DNA of 64,000 nucleotides from an uncultured Alphaproteobacteria bacterium (lineage in GTDB: Bacteria > Pseudomonadota > Alphaproteobacteria > Rhodobacterales > Rhodobacteraceae). The position numbers and the translations under genes were made by a program. Shown here one piece after another: positions 36,607 through 46,004 of the stretch; positions within the stretch are counted from its first letter, which is position 1, and the number at the start of each line of letters is the position of its first letter. The notes beneath the pieces were generated by a model. It had not been told where the DNA came from, did not search any database, and saw nothing but the letters and a program-made list of their open reading frames with translations. Location of the stretch: assembly GCA_929200255.1 (NCBI GenBank), contig CAKMYZ010000001.1, positions 310,001 through 374,000 of the forward strand. The letters run 5' to 3'.

Positions 36607-37350
36607 CTACGACATTGTTGGAAATGCTCGTGTCGCTGGCGACGAGATTGCCATCAGCATCCCGTATTTCCCAACGCGTGTTGTCGACCCCGGTAAACTG
36701 ATCTGCATCGATGTTACTCTGATCGTACTTGTGTTTGTGGTCAGACCTTCGTTGACATCCAGTATACCGTCATTGTCATCATCAACGTCAATCTTGTCTG
36801 CAACACCGTCCTGATCGGTATCGGCAAGCACCGTGAACGTCAGATCCCCAATCCCGGCCCCGCCCGAAATAGCAGCATCCGGACCATTGTCGTAGACAAC
36901 CTCTAGCTGGGAAACCATCCATGGAATTGAGACGGTGACATTGTTGGCTGTGCCTCCTTCAGCTTCGACCGTGACCGAGCCATCTGCATTGACGGAAACT
37001 TGTTCATCCACCAGCCCCGAAATGCCCGCAATGATGACATCTGCATCGATAAGATCACCATTTTCATCATAGGCATAGATCGTGAACATGTCGTCATGGG
37101 AGGCATCTGAATTGACATGTTGAAGGTCGAAAGTGAGGTCTTCGACCGGTGTTGAAAAATCGTAGGTCGCAGTGATGGGCGAACTGACCTCGAATGCACC
37201 GAATTCTGACACCCCGGTTCCATCCCAGGCATTTGGGGTAAAAGTGGTAGAGACTGTTGTGGTGTTTCCACCTTCAGAGACACTTGTGGTACCACCAACG
37301 GCGGTGCCGCCAGGGCCCGTTAGCCATATCGCATTGTCCAGTGTTGCCAT
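36607..37350 (-). CDS. N-terminal fragment of the Hint/calcium-repeat protein
   Basis: This frame begins at ATG 37350 ([20 protein letters not shown]) and encodes beta-sandwich sequence ([36 protein letters not shown]) followed by a calcium repeat ([26 protein letters not shown]). After NTS the frame turns into unrelated residues and stops, while the continuation [25 protein letters not shown] lies in the frame of the downstream fragment. Restoring one base near 36728 would join the two into one protein of about 700 residues. No Sec signal is obvious, which fits type I or other nonclassical secretion. Confidence 0.8.
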   Translation of the reverse strand: MATLDNAIWLTGPGGTAVGGTTSVSEGGNTTTVSTTFTPNAWDGTGVSEFGAFEVSSPITATYDFSTPVEDLTFDLQHVNSDASHDDMFTIYAYDENGDLIDADVIIAGISGLVDEQVSVNADGSVTVEAEGGTANNVTVSIPWMVSQLEVVYDNGPDAAISGGAGIGDLTFTVLADTDQDGVADKIDVDDDNDGILDVNEGLTTNTSTIRVTSMQISLPGSTTRVGKYGMLMAISSPATRAFPTMS

Positions 37351-37745
37351 TACCGCTCGCGCCTCGTTACAAGTTGATACCAATACTGTCTTAGCAATTA
37401 CCTAATTGCCAATTGCGCTCATTGACACTGTTGTAATCCAAAAATGCGCCGAAATTCGGGCTACATCTATCACGCAGGTATTTGAGGGTCGGCCCCTTTC
37501 AAATGCCTACCGAATTTGGAAAAAATTGTATGCACACAGTGCGCCCTTTGTGAGCTGATCCTTGACAAAAACGCCAGACACCGATGATTGGTTCTCACAC
37601 TGCGAAGTCGCTCAAGAGCGTGCGCAGCAGGAGTTTTCTTGCTTCCGCTTTGGGCTCAAACCGACCTTTACCGCGAATTACAGCATTCACTGCAACAGGT
37701 TGCGCACCGATAGCAGCGCCCCGTTGCAACAGGTTGAATGTCGGC
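37351..37745. other. Intergenic region between the Hint gene and bpt
   Basis: About 395 bases with no convincing gene; track ORFs here are shadows or lack starts. It should hold the promoter for the minus-strand Hint gene. A short direct repeat TGCAACAGGTTG occurs near 37690 and 37725, just beyond the bpt stop. Confidence 0.5.
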
Positions 37746-38552
37746 CTAGTTGCGCCCGTCGGGCAGGTCAATACGCGCGACTTGTTCGGCAATCGGATCG
37801 GTCGAGAGCGGGTGCACGTCAGCGCTGTAGGTCTCTGGATCACCCAAGGCCTGCCAGTCTTCGTTGCGGTATACTTCAATACCCTTGAACTTGGCCTTGT
37901 AACCCATCTTGGGGCTGCCCGGCACCCAATAGCCCAGGTAGACATAGGGCAGACCCAGTTCGCGGGCGATGCGGATATGGTCAAGGATCACGTAGGTGCC
38001 AAGCGACAGGCGTGCAGCGGCCGGATCAAAGAAGGAATAGACCATGGACAAGCCATCATCGAGGATATCGGTCAGGCAGACCGCGCTGAGCGTATTGCCA
38101 TTGGTGTATTCAATAAGACGGGACCGGATGGGTGTTTCTTCCACCATGGCCGCAAATTCGAACATATCCATATCCGCCATTCCGCCAGAGGCATGACGGT
38201 CATCAAGGTAGTCGCGGAACAGGTCGAACTGTTCTTCTGTGGCCCAGGGCGAGGTCGCACGTCGCGTCAGAAGGGCGGCACGTTTATCGACGCGGCGCTG
38301 ACTGCGGCTGGGTGTGAAATTTGCGACGTTAATGCGGGCCGACATGCAGGCCGAACATTCGGCACATGAGGGACGATAAAGGACATTCTGCGACCGGCGA
38401 AACCCTTGCTTAGACAGCGCATCGTTGAGCTTTTCAGCGGTGTCCCCCTGCAGGGCGGTGAACAACTTCCGTTCCATCCGGCCCTGAAGATAGGGGCAGG
38501 GTTGCGGGGCAGTCACATAGAACTGCGGGGCAATTGGAAGCGTGTGGCGCAT
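37746..38552 (-). CDS. bpt: Leucyl (aspartate/glutamate) transferase of the N-degron pathway
   Basis: Bpt adds leucine from Leu-tRNA to proteins with N-terminal Asp or Glu, which then become ClpS/ClpAP substrates. The 268-residue length and the N-terminal ATE-type domain with [16 protein letters not shown] and [20 protein letters not shown] (clustered cysteines) identify it, as does the C-terminal [21 protein letters not shown]. The catalytic region is complete. The start ATG 38552 begins [14 protein letters not shown], the usual family N-terminus. It is a monocistronic-looking gene between the Hint gene and an RDD gene. Confidence 0.94.
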   Translation of the reverse strand: MRHTLPIAPQFYVTAPQPCPYLQGRMERKLFTALQGDTAEKLNDALSKQGFRRSQNVLYRPSCAECSACMSARINVANFTPSRSQRRVDKRAALLTRRATSPWATEEQFDLFRDYLDDRHASGGMADMDMFEFAAMVEETPIRSRLIEYTNGNTLSAVCLTDILDDGLSMVYSFFDPAAARLSLGTYVILDHIRIARELGLPYVYLGYWVPGSPKMGYKAKFKGIEVYRNEDWQALGDPETYSADVHPLSTDPIAEQVARIDLPDGRN

Positions 38553-38643
38553 GAAAATCCTGATTGACTTCTACCGAGATTAACAATCGATTTACCATAG
38601 GCCAAGCCCCGGTTGTATTGTATGCTTAACGCCGCCGATTGCA

Positions 38644-39084
38644 CTAGCGCGTGGTGTGGATTGCAGTTGTGCCAAGCAGGTGATCAGTCAGGCCCTGACC
38701 ACGGGGTGTGACCAACATCAGAATGACCGAGATCAATTGCAGCGGCGGGATTGCTACGCTGATCGAGTAGCCAAATGTATGGGCCAGCGCCAGGCCGGAA
38801 CTCAGTTCTGCACCGCGGTGATCACGCAGGCCAATGCCCATGATCCGCATACCCCAGGTCGACGATCCGCCTGCAATGGTGAACCATCGGTAGAGGAAGC
38901 CAGTCACCAGCATCAGGACGGGAAAGAAGAAGATACCGGTAAAGGCGGTGAACGGCAGGATCAGTGTGCACAACAGCGCGATCAGGATCATGTCCAGAAC
39001 CCAGGCGATCCCCCGCCTGAAAGGGACGCCCGCGTAGTCCTGCGTGTCAGAAGTGTATGAGGTGTCGTCCATAGAAGAGGCCAT
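38644..39084 (-). CDS. RDD family membrane protein
   Basis: The 146-residue protein has the RDD architecture: a short acidic N-terminus, then FRRGIAWVLDMILIALLCTLILPFTAF with the conserved Arg-Asp spacing, followed by two more hydrophobic segments. The function of RDD proteins is not settled; some are suggested to be ion transporters. The start is uncertain among the first two Met codons. It sits between bpt and the DUF2852 gene on the same strand with gaps of under 100 bases, so shared transcription is possible. Confidence 0.88.
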   Translation of the reverse strand: MASSMDDTSYTSDTQDYAGVPFRRGIAWVLDMILIALLCTLILPFTAFTGIFFFPVLMLVTGFLYRWFTIAGGSSTWGMRIMGIGLRDHRGAELSSGLALAHTFGYSISVAIPPLQLISVILMLVTPRGQGLTDHLLGTTAIHTTR

Positions 39085-39150
39085 GATCTTCTCTGTTATT
39101 GCGTGAGTGGAATGCCGGCCCGCGCGGGAAAGCGGGCCAGCCTATGTATC

Positions 39151-39594
39151 TTAACGATCGGGCTGACGCAGGGTGGTGTCTGTGTCGTCGTCTTCGGTCA
39201 TCTTCTTGGCGCGGTCGTCCATGAATTGATCGAACTCTGCCTTGTCCTTGGCGTCGCGCAGACGCTTGAGGAAAGCCTCAAAGTTGTCTTGCTCTTCTTC
39301 CAGACGGCGCAGTGTTTCGGCTTTGTAGGCGTCAAATGCGTTGTTGCCTGACGATTTGCCCATGTGACGGGTGCGGCTGCGGGTCATCGAAGAACATGAG
39401 GAATTAAACATGCGTTTGCTCCAGATCATATAGGCAAGAAGGGCAAGGCCGACAGGCCAGACGAAGATAAAGCCGAGAACCATGGCGGCGATCCATGCGC
39501 CTTTGCCACGTTCATCAAGCCAGGATTCGGCACGGGCAAAAAACCCTGGGCGATGATCAATGGTCATCGGGGAAGGGGTTGCGGCGGTGTTCAT
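39151..39594 (-). CDS. DUF2852 domain protein
   Basis: The 147-residue protein has one or two N-terminal membrane segments (GAWIAAMVLGFIFVWPVGLALLAYMIW) followed by a charged, helical cytoplasmic tail (YKAETLRRLEEEQDNFEAFLKRLRDAKDKAEFDQFMDDRAK) typical of DUF2852 in alphaproteobacteria. The function is unknown. Two nearly identical palindromic repeats stand upstream of its start, which suggests tight regulation. GGAG sits before the ATG at the usual distance. Confidence 0.9.
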   Translation of the reverse strand: MNTAATPSPMTIDHRPGFFARAESWLDERGKGAWIAAMVLGFIFVWPVGLALLAYMIWSKRMFNSSCSSMTRSRTRHMGKSSGNNAFDAYKAETLRRLEEEQDNFEAFLKRLRDAKDKAEFDQFMDDRAKKMTEDDDTDTTLRQPDR

Positions 39595-39620
39595 GGTTGG
39601 CTCCTTAACTGGTTTGCGTT

Positions 39621-39700
39621 GATGTGAATGTCTTTCACATTACCAATATCGGAGTGCCCCCATGTATTATCAAGGAGAGATGTAAATGTTTTTCACATTT
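39621..39700. promoter_or_regulatory. Tandem near-identical palindromes upstream of the DUF2852 gene
   Basis: Site 1 (39621-39642) is GATGTGAATGTCTTTCACAT plus TA; site 2 (39679-39700) is GATGTAAATGTTTTTCACAT plus TT. They match at 19 of 22 positions and are 58 bases apart. Site 1 has perfect ATGTGAA/TTCACAT arms; site 2 contains GTAAATGT/ACATTTAC. Both lie within 110 bases upstream of the DUF2852 start, so they look like two operators for one regulator, which I cannot name. Confidence 0.65.
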
Positions 39701-39704
39701 ACTT

Positions 39705-40178
39705 CTATTCCGTCGTAAAATCAGATGGTTGCGCGGCGGAAATTTCCAAAAGAACCTGTGGTGAGACCGGAAAAATATGCCTGGGCGTGCCCGCTGCGGC
39801 GTAGACTTCATCAAATTCGGATAGTCGCGGGTCAAAAAACGCCCTGATCGGGTTCAGATGCCCCACAGGGGCCACGCCGCCAATGGCAAAACCTGTTTGG
39901 GCGCGGATCAGTGCCGCGTCCGCCTTGCCTAAAGCTTCACCCGCCACAGCGCTGGCCTTTGCGCTGTCCACCTGGTTGCCACCGGCAGTGATGAATAGAA
40001 TTGCCTGGCCGCTCTCTTGGCCCGCGAAGATGACAGATTTGGCAATTTGATCCAGATGGCAGCCGGCCGCATCCGCCGCTTGTTGCGCCGTGCGCGTTTC
40101 TGGCCCCAGTTCCAGTGGCGTGATGTTCAACCCGGCCTCGGTCAGGGCGCGGATGACACGTTTCAAACTTTTGCTCAT
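39705..40178 (-). CDS. YbaK/EbsC family aminoacyl-tRNA deacylase
   Basis: The 157-residue protein has the YbaK fold, which hydrolyses mischarged tRNAs (for example Cys-tRNAPro). Conserved features are QIAKSVIFAG, the strand FITAGGNQVDSAKA with a typical Lys, and GGVAPVGH. The start at ATG 40178 is supported by GGAG at about ten bases upstream; the longer track start at 40244 lies in the glnE upstream region. It is divergent from glnE. Substrate specificity cannot be decided. Confidence 0.88.
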   Translation of the reverse strand: MSKSLKRVIRALTEAGLNITPLELGPETRTAQQAADAAGCHLDQIAKSVIFAGQESGQAILFITAGGNQVDSAKASAVAGEALGKADAALIRAQTGFAIGGVAPVGHLNPIRAFFDPRLSEFDEVYAAAGTPRHIFPVSPQVLLEISAAQPSDFTTE

Positions 40179-40257
40179 GATGGTCATGCTCCTTTTGGGC
40201 ATGTTTACTGATGTGATCTGGATTGACCAGCGGGCGCCGCCCAACCACTGTGCAGAT

Positions 40258-43020
40258 ATGTCTTTTCTTGACCGCCTGCGCCGTTGTCCACATGCCTTTG
40301 ATCCCGAAAGGGGGCAGGATGCGCTTGCCGCTTTGCCCCGGCTGCCTGCAGAGCTGTCTGCACTGGTCGCTGGTGCCGCTGGATGCAGCCCCTATCTGAG
40401 TGATCTTTTGCGGCGCGAGGCCGCGTGGATCGCGCCCGCCTTCGATGGTCCCGAAACAGCGGTTGCAGAGGTTCTGGATGGCATTCCGCAGATTGCATTG
40501 GACGCCTTGCCGGTTGCCCTGCGTGAGGCGAAACGCCGGATCGCCCTGATTACGGCACTTGCCGATCTGGGTGGTGTCTGGCCTTTGGAAACCGTGACAC
40601 AGGTGCTGACCGACTTCGCCGATGCCGCCGTGCAGGCCGCCGTCACGCAATTGGTTGCAGCGGAAGTCGCGCGCGGCAAGCTCCCCTCGGGCGGTGATCC
40701 GTCGTTGGCCTGTGGCATGGTGGTGCTGGCAATGGGGAAGATGGGCGCGGGAGAGTTGAATTATTCCTCAGATATCGACCTGATCTGCCTCTTTGACGAA
40801 ACGCAGTTTGAACCCGATGACTATCACGATGTGCGCGCGGCCTTCATTCGGGTCACCCGCAGGATGACGGCGATCCTGTCAGAAATGCGCGACGGTGGAT
40901 ATGTGTTCCGTACCGATCTGCGGCTGCGCCCTGATGCCTCTGTCACGCCGGTCTGCCTGTCGATGGAAACGGCTGAGCGATACTACGAAAGTGTCGGTCG
41001 CACATGGGAGCGCGCGGCCTATATCAAAGCACGGGTTTGTGCCGGTGATGTTGATGCTGGCAACCGCTTTCTGAAAACCCTGCGCCCCTTTGTTTGGCGC
41101 AAGCACCTTGATTTTGCAGCCATCCAGGACGCCCATGACATGCGCCTGCGGATCCGAGACCACAAGGGCCTGCATGGCCCGCTGGTGCTGGAAGGGCATA
41201 ACATCAAACTGGGGCGGGGCGGCATTCGCGAGATCGAGTTCTTTACCCAGACGCGCCAGTTGATTGCCGGTGGCCGCGACCCTGATCTGCGGGTGCGGGG
41301 CACATATGAAGGGCTGACCCGATTGGCAAAGGCGGATTGGATCCCCGAAGAAACCGCACAGCGGCTTTATGACCACTACAGCGCGCATCGCGAATTGGAG
41401 CATCGCCTGCAAATGATCAACGATGCGCAAACTCACAAGTTGCCGACCGATGCCGACGGCTTTGCCCGGATTGCGGCCTTTATGGGGGTGGGCGTTGATG
41501 CCTTTCGCGCCGGGCTGACCGCGCGGTTGGATGATGTGCATGAATTGACCGAAGGGTTCTTTGCGCCGGATCAGCCAACCACCGCACCACAATCCGACTG
41601 GGGTACCGACATTATCGCACGCTGGCACAGCTATCCGGCCCTGCGGTCGGCACGAGCGAGCGCGATTTTCGACCGCCTCGTGCCGGGGATCATGGCGCGC
41701 CTGCAAGAGGCCGCCAAACCAGAAGAGGCGCTGGCGCAGTTCGACGGATTTCTGGCGGGGTTGCCAGCGGGCGTGCAGCTTTTTTCTTTGTTCGAGGCCA
41801 ATCCGCAGTTGACCCGGCTCATCGTTGATATCTGTGCAAGAGCCCCGGCGCTGGCCCAATACCTGTCACGCAATGCGGGTGTTCTGGATGCTGTGATTGG
41901 TGGCGCCTTCTTTAGCGATTGGCCCGGTGTTGCGGCACTGCAAACCGAATTGTCAGAGCAGCTGGCGGGCATTGATGACTATGAAAGCCAGTTGATCGCA
42001 ACCCGCCGCTGGGCCAAGGAATGGCATTTCCGGGTAGGTGTCCATTACCTGCGCGGGCTGATCGATGCGGACCAAAGCAGCGTGCAATATGCGGAACTGG
42101 CTGATGCCGTCACAGCCGCGCTCTGGCCTGTTGTTGTTGCGGAGTTCGCACGGAAACATGGGGCACCACCGGGGCGCGGCGGTGCCGTGGTTGCGATGGG
42201 GTCATTGGGGGCAGGGCATCTGACCGCAACCTCTGATCTGGATTTGATCGTCATTTACGATGCCAGCGGACAAGAGGCGTCTGAGGGGCGGCGCCCTTTG
42301 GCAACACGCGCGTATTTCGCACGGTTGACGCAGGCGCTCGTGACCGCACTCAGCGCGCCGATGTCCGAAGGGCGGCTTTACGAGGTGGACATGCGGTTGC
42401 GGCCGTCGGGCAGGCAGGGGCCGGTGGCCACATCGCTGGCCGCGTTCAAGGCGTATCAGCGCAATGATGCCTGGACATGGGAACATCTGGCGCTGACCCG
42501 CGCACGCGTGATCGCCGGTGATCCGGCACTGGGACGCGATATCGAGGCATTTCGCCAAACACTGCTGCAAGAGAAATCGCAAGGTTCGGCGATTGTTTTG
42601 GATGTTGTGGATATGCGCAGAAGGATCGCCGAGGCCAAGCGGGACAGGGATGTCTGGGACGTGAAAATCGGGTCGGGGCGATTGCAGGATATCGAACTTT
42701 TCGCGCAAATGGCTGCGTTACGCGCTGGTGCTGCAGTCCGCGATTTGCAGGGGCAATTCGCTGTTGGCGTCGCGGCTGGATGGTTGAATGCCGCTGATGT
42801 GCAGGCATTGACCCAGGCTGCCGGGCTTTTCTGGCGATTGCAGACGGTGATGCGGCTGCTCACCGGGGAGGTGCTGGATATGGGGGCTTTGGGCGAAGGG
42901 GCAAAACGGCTGGTGTTGCGGCAAACGCAGACAGAGACGATTTCGGAATTGGCAGAGAAAATTGAAGATGCAGCAGAACGATCCGCGCAGGTTATTTCCA
43001 AAATGCTGGTGGTTTCATGA
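40258..43020 (+). CDS. glnE: Bifunctional glutamine synthetase adenylyltransferase/deadenylase
   Basis: GlnE adds AMP to glutamine synthetase when nitrogen is rich and removes it when poor, under PII control. The 920 residues contain two nucleotidyltransferase cores, GKMGAGELNYSSDIDLICLFD (about 162) and GSLGAGHLTATSDLDLIVIYD (about 648), both with the metal Asp pair. The intervening and C-terminal helical regions are present. I chose ATG 40258 (MSFLDRLRRCPHAFDPE) instead of the track start, which lies in the ybaK gene. The stop overlaps the next small gene by ATGA. Confidence 0.95.
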   Translation: MSFLDRLRRCPHAFDPERGQDALAALPRLPAELSALVAGAAGCSPYLSDLLRREAAWIAPAFDGPETAVAEVLDGIPQIALDALPVALREAKRRIALITALADLGGVWPLETVTQVLTDFADAAVQAAVTQLVAAEVARGKLPSGGDPSLACGMVVLAMGKMGAGELNYSSDIDLICLFDETQFEPDDYHDVRAAFIRVTRRMTAILSEMRDGGYVFRTDLRLRPDASVTPVCLSMETAERYYESVGRTWERAAYIKARVCAGDVDAGNRFLKTLRPFVWRKHLDFAAIQDAHDMRLRIRDHKGLHGPLVLEGHNIKLGRGGIREIEFFTQTRQLIAGGRDPDLRVRGTYEGLTRLAKADWIPEETAQRLYDHYSAHRELEHRLQMINDAQTHKLPTDADGFARIAAFMGVGVDAFRAGLTARLDDVHELTEGFFAPDQPTTAPQSDWGTDIIARWHSYPALRSARASAIFDRLVPGIMARLQEAAKPEEALAQFDGFLAGLPAGVQLFSLFEANPQLTRLIVDICARAPALAQYLSRNAGVLDAVIGGAFFSDWPGVAALQTELSEQLAGIDDYESQLIATRRWAKEWHFRVGVHYLRGLIDADQSSVQYAELADAVTAALWPVVVAEFARKHGAPPGRGGAVVAMGSLGAGHLTATSDLDLIVIYDASGQEASEGRRPLATRAYFARLTQALVTALSAPMSEGRLYEVDMRLRPSGRQGPVATSLAAFKAYQRNDAWTWEHLALTRARVIAGDPALGRDIEAFRQTLLQEKSQGSAIVLDVVDMRRRIAEAKRDRDVWDVKIGSGRLQDIELFAQMAALRAGAAVRDLQGQFAVGVAAGWLNAADVQALTQAAGLFWRLQTVMRLLTGEVLDMGALGEGAKRLVLRQTQTETISELAEKIEDAAERSAQVISKMLVVS

Positions 43021-43292
43021 CCGAGGCTGAGCTTTTTGACCCCAAAGGGTTGATCCACGACGCCTTTGCGATCGAGGGTATCGGCGCGCCCGAGTGCAGG
43101 AGTGTCTTTCTTGATTGGGCCTTGGGTGTTCCACCGTCCAAAAAACCGCAGGACGAGGTTCGCAAACTGCTGGCGCATTATTCGCCACAACAGCCCGCGG
43201 ACCATCCTATGATTGTGACGCTGCAGGCGGCATTGAAAGAGGTCAAGCCACCCCAACGCCGCGGAGGGCGGCAGGGGCGCATGTCACAATAG
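43017..43292 (+). CDS. Small conserved protein coupled to glnE
   Basis: The 91-residue soluble protein (MTEAELFDPKGLIHDAFAIEGIGAPECRSVFLDWALGVP) overlaps the glnE stop by four bases, so the two are translationally coupled. The C-terminus is Arg/Gly-rich (QRRGGRQGRMSQ) and may bind nucleic acid or be disordered. I recognise no family, though similar small ORFs after glnE seem familiar in Rhodobacterales. The function is unknown; the coupling suggests a link to nitrogen control. Confidence 0.75.
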   Translation: MTEAELFDPKGLIHDAFAIEGIGAPECRSVFLDWALGVPPSKKPQDEVRKLLAHYSPQQPADHPMIVTLQAALKEVKPPQRRGGRQGRMSQ

Positions 43293-43336
43293 CCCCGGTC
43301 GCAAGGCACAACCGTCAAAGCGCAAACGGCACCCAG

Positions 43337-43975
43337 TCAGGAAAGGGCCGCCGCCTCTTTGGCCAAAGCGGTGATCCCGGCCCAGTCACCTGCAACAACC
43401 TTGTCCTTGGGGGCAACCCATGATCCGCCGACGCAAAGCGTGTTGCTCAGCCCCAGATAGTCGCGCGCATTCCTGAGGTTGACGCCCCCCGTGGGGCAGA
43501 ATTTGACCTGCGGAAGCGGCGCGCCGATGGCCTTGAGGGCGGGTGCGCCGCCATTCGCCTCGGCCGGAAAGAACTTTTGCACGGTATAGCCACGCTCCAG
43601 CAGGCGCATCGCCTCTGATGCGGTCGCTGTGCCGGGCAGTAGTGGCAGATCGTTGGCCTCGCAGGCGTCAAGCAGGATATCGGTCGCACCCGGAGATACA
43701 CCGAATGTGGCACCTGCTGCCTTGGCGTCTTCGACGTCCTTGGGTGTCAGCAATGTGCCAGCGCCCACAACGCCGCCGGGCACCGCGGCCATCTGGCGAA
43801 TGGCCTCCAAAGCGGCAGGGGTGCGCAGGGTGACTTCAAGGGCGGGCAGGCCACCGGCGACCAATGCGCGGGCGAGGTCGGCTGCGGTGCTGGCGTCATC
43901 AATCACCAGAACAGGCACAACCGGTGCCAGCAGGCAGGTTTTGGCGGCGGCGACAGAGGCGTCTTGCGGGGTCAT
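43337..43975 (-). CDS. eda: KDPG aldolase (2-keto-3-deoxy-6-phosphogluconate aldolase)
   Basis: Eda splits KDPG into pyruvate and glyceraldehyde 3-phosphate, the last Entner-Doudoroff step. The 212-residue length is typical. Conserved sequence includes LVAGGLPALEVTLRTPAAL (Glu), GVVGAGTLLTPKDVEDAKAAGATFGVSPG, and VQKFFPAEANGGAPALKAIGAPLPQVKFCPTGGV with the Schiff-base lysine in KFFPAE. It lies 55 bases after edd on the same strand, forming an edd-eda operon controlled from the palindrome upstream of edd. Confidence 0.95.
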   Translation of the reverse strand: MTPQDASVAAAKTCLLAPVVPVLVIDDASTAADLARALVAGGLPALEVTLRTPAALEAIRQMAAVPGGVVGAGTLLTPKDVEDAKAAGATFGVSPGATDILLDACEANDLPLLPGTATASEAMRLLERGYTVQKFFPAEANGGAPALKAIGAPLPQVKFCPTGGVNLRNARDYLGLSNTLCVGGSWVAPKDKVVAGDWAGITALAKEAAALS

Positions 43976-44030
43976 ATCAGCAATTCCTTAAGGGCAGGTG
44001 CGGCGGGTACTCTTATTGACAAGATGATGA

Positions 44031-45836
44031 TCAAACGACGACGCAGGCGCCATCAGCGGCGAGGCCAACATTCTGGCGAAAACTCTCGAAGAGTTCGCGG
44101 CCCACACCGGTGCCATTGCCAGTCAGATCGGCTGTAGCCGGGGTGCGGGTGCTCAGATCAACACCTTTGACGTCGATGGTGCCGGTTGTGGCATCAAGCC
44201 GAATGATATCACCATCGCGCAGCATAGCGATGGGTCCTTGATCGGCCGCTTCGGGGCAGACGTGGATGGCGGTGGGCACCTTGCCGGATGCGCCGGACAT
44301 GCGCCCGTCGGTGACAAGCGCAACCTTGAGCCCGCGATCCTGTAGCACGGCCAGTGTTGGCGTCAGCCCGTGCAATTCGGGCATACCGTTGGATTTGGGG
44401 CCTTGAAAGCGGACGACGATCACCGTGTCGCTGGTAAATTCACCTGCTTTGAATGCGTCCTTGACCGCGTCCTGCGTGTGGAACACGCGGGCAGGGGCCT
44501 CGACGATGTGCCGGTCGGGGGCGACGGCAGAGGTCTTGATCACGCCACGCCCGAGATTGCCGGACAGCTGCGTCAAGCCGCCGGTTTTCTGGAAAGGATC
44601 AGAGGCAGGGCGCAGGATCTTGTCGTTTTGTGTTTCGCCTGCACCGGCAACATATTTGATGCGGCCATCGGACAATTGCGGTTCCTCAGAATAGCGGTTC
44701 AGGCCCGTGCCAGCGACCGTTTTCACATCATCATGCAGCAGGCCTGCGCTCAGCAATTCGCCAATCATATAGCCAAGCCCGCCCGCGGCGTGGAAATGGT
44801 TCACATCCGCCAGACCGTTGGGATAGACCTTGGCCATCAGCGGGGTGATTGCAGACAGGTCGCTGAAATCCTCAAGATCTAGAATGATCCCTGCGGCTTT
44901 GGCCATGGCTGGCAGATGAATGACAAGATTGGTGGAGCCACCCGTGGCCATCAACCCGACAAGACCATTCACAAAGGCCTTTTCATCCAGGATATCGCAA
45001 ACGGGTGTGTAGTCATTGCCAAGCGCTGTGATTTCAAGCGCGCGTGCGGTGGCGGCAGTGGTCAGCGCATCGCGCAGAGGCGTGCCAGGATTGACGAAGG
45101 AGGCACCGGGCAGATGCAGGCCCATGAACTCCATTAGCATCTGATTGGAATTGGCGGTGCCATAAAATGTACAGGTGCCGGGGCCGTGGTAACTGGCCAT
45201 TTCGGCCTTCATCAGTTCGTTGCGGTCAATGTTGCCTGTGGCGAATTCCTGACGCACGCGGGCCTTTTCATCATTGGGCAAGCCAGAGACCATCGGCCCT
45301 GCTGGCATGAAGATACCGGGGATGTAGCCAAAGGTGGCAGCGGCCATCACAAGGCCGGGGACGATCTTGTCACAGACGCCCAGATAAACGGCGGCGTCAA
45401 AAGTGTTGTGCGACAGGCCAACCCCGGCAGACAACGCGATGACATCGCGCGAAAAAAGGGATAGCTCCATACCGGTTTGGCCTTGGGTCACGCCATCACA
45501 CATGGCGGGCACGCCACCTGCAACCTGTGCGGTGCCGCCAGCGGCACGTGCAACTTCGCGGATCAGGTTGGGGTAAGTTTCAAACGGTTGATGCGCTGAC
45601 AACATGTCGTTGTAGGCGGTGATGATACCCAGATTGGGGCTGTGTGCTGTGGTGAGCGTATCCTTGTCGTCGCCCATGGCAGCATAGGCATGGGCCTGGT
45701 TGCCACAGGTCAGATGACTGCGGCGTGGCCCATCAGCGGCGGCGCGCGCCATTGTGTCCAGATACTTTTGCCGCGATCTTTCAGAACGGGCACGAATCCG
45801 GTCGGTGATGGCGGTGAGTGTTGGGTGAAGCGGCAT
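44031..45836 (-). CDS. edd: Phosphogluconate dehydratase
   Basis: Edd dehydrates 6-phosphogluconate to KDPG using an iron-sulfur cluster. The 601 residues are normal for the family. Visible cluster and signature regions are [34 protein letters not shown] and the C-terminal [17 protein letters not shown]. Roseobacters use the Entner-Doudoroff route as the main path for sugar breakdown, which fits this gene pair. An Edd-type LacI operator lies 45-58 bases upstream of the start. ATG 45836 starts [18 protein letters not shown]. Confidence 0.95.
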   Translation of the reverse strand: MPLHPTLTAITDRIRARSERSRQKYLDTMARAAADGPRRSHLTCGNQAHAYAAMGDDKDTLTTAHSPNLGIITAYNDMLSAHQPFETYPNLIREVARAAGGTAQVAGGVPAMCDGVTQGQTGMELSLFSRDVIALSAGVGLSHNTFDAAVYLGVCDKIVPGLVMAAATFGYIPGIFMPAGPMVSGLPNDEKARVRQEFATGNIDRNELMKAEMASYHGPGTCTFYGTANSNQMLMEFMGLHLPGASFVNPGTPLRDALTTAATARALEITALGNDYTPVCDILDEKAFVNGLVGLMATGGSTNLVIHLPAMAKAAGIILDLEDFSDLSAITPLMAKVYPNGLADVNHFHAAGGLGYMIGELLSAGLLHDDVKTVAGTGLNRYSEEPQLSDGRIKYVAGAGETQNDKILRPASDPFQKTGGLTQLSGNLGRGVIKTSAVAPDRHIVEAPARVFHTQDAVKDAFKAGEFTSDTVIVVRFQGPKSNGMPELHGLTPTLAVLQDRGLKVALVTDGRMSGASGKVPTAIHVCPEAADQGPIAMLRDGDIIRLDATTGTIDVKGVDLSTRTPATADLTGNGTGVGRELFESFRQNVGLAADGACVVV

Positions 45837-45880
45837 GGCATCCCTCGCACAGATCAGTTTGGCCGCTCCTTACCATTGCG

Positions 45881-45894
45881 TGTTAGCGCTAACA
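45881..45894. promoter_or_regulatory. Perfect LacI-family operator at the edd promoter
   Basis: TGTTAGCGCTAACA is a perfect 14-base palindrome with the central CG typical of LacI-family operators. It lies 45-58 bases upstream of the edd start codon. No LacI-type gene is in the window. A related element lies upstream of the aldolase gene at 12688-12722. Confidence 0.75.
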
Positions 45895-46004
45895 AGGGTG
45901 GATCATCGTCAATGCGGCCACAATCTTGTCACGGCAGTTGCATACCTTTTCCACAGCTCGGCATGATACAGCAATCCTAAGACAAGATTAAAAGGTTCTC
46001 CCTC

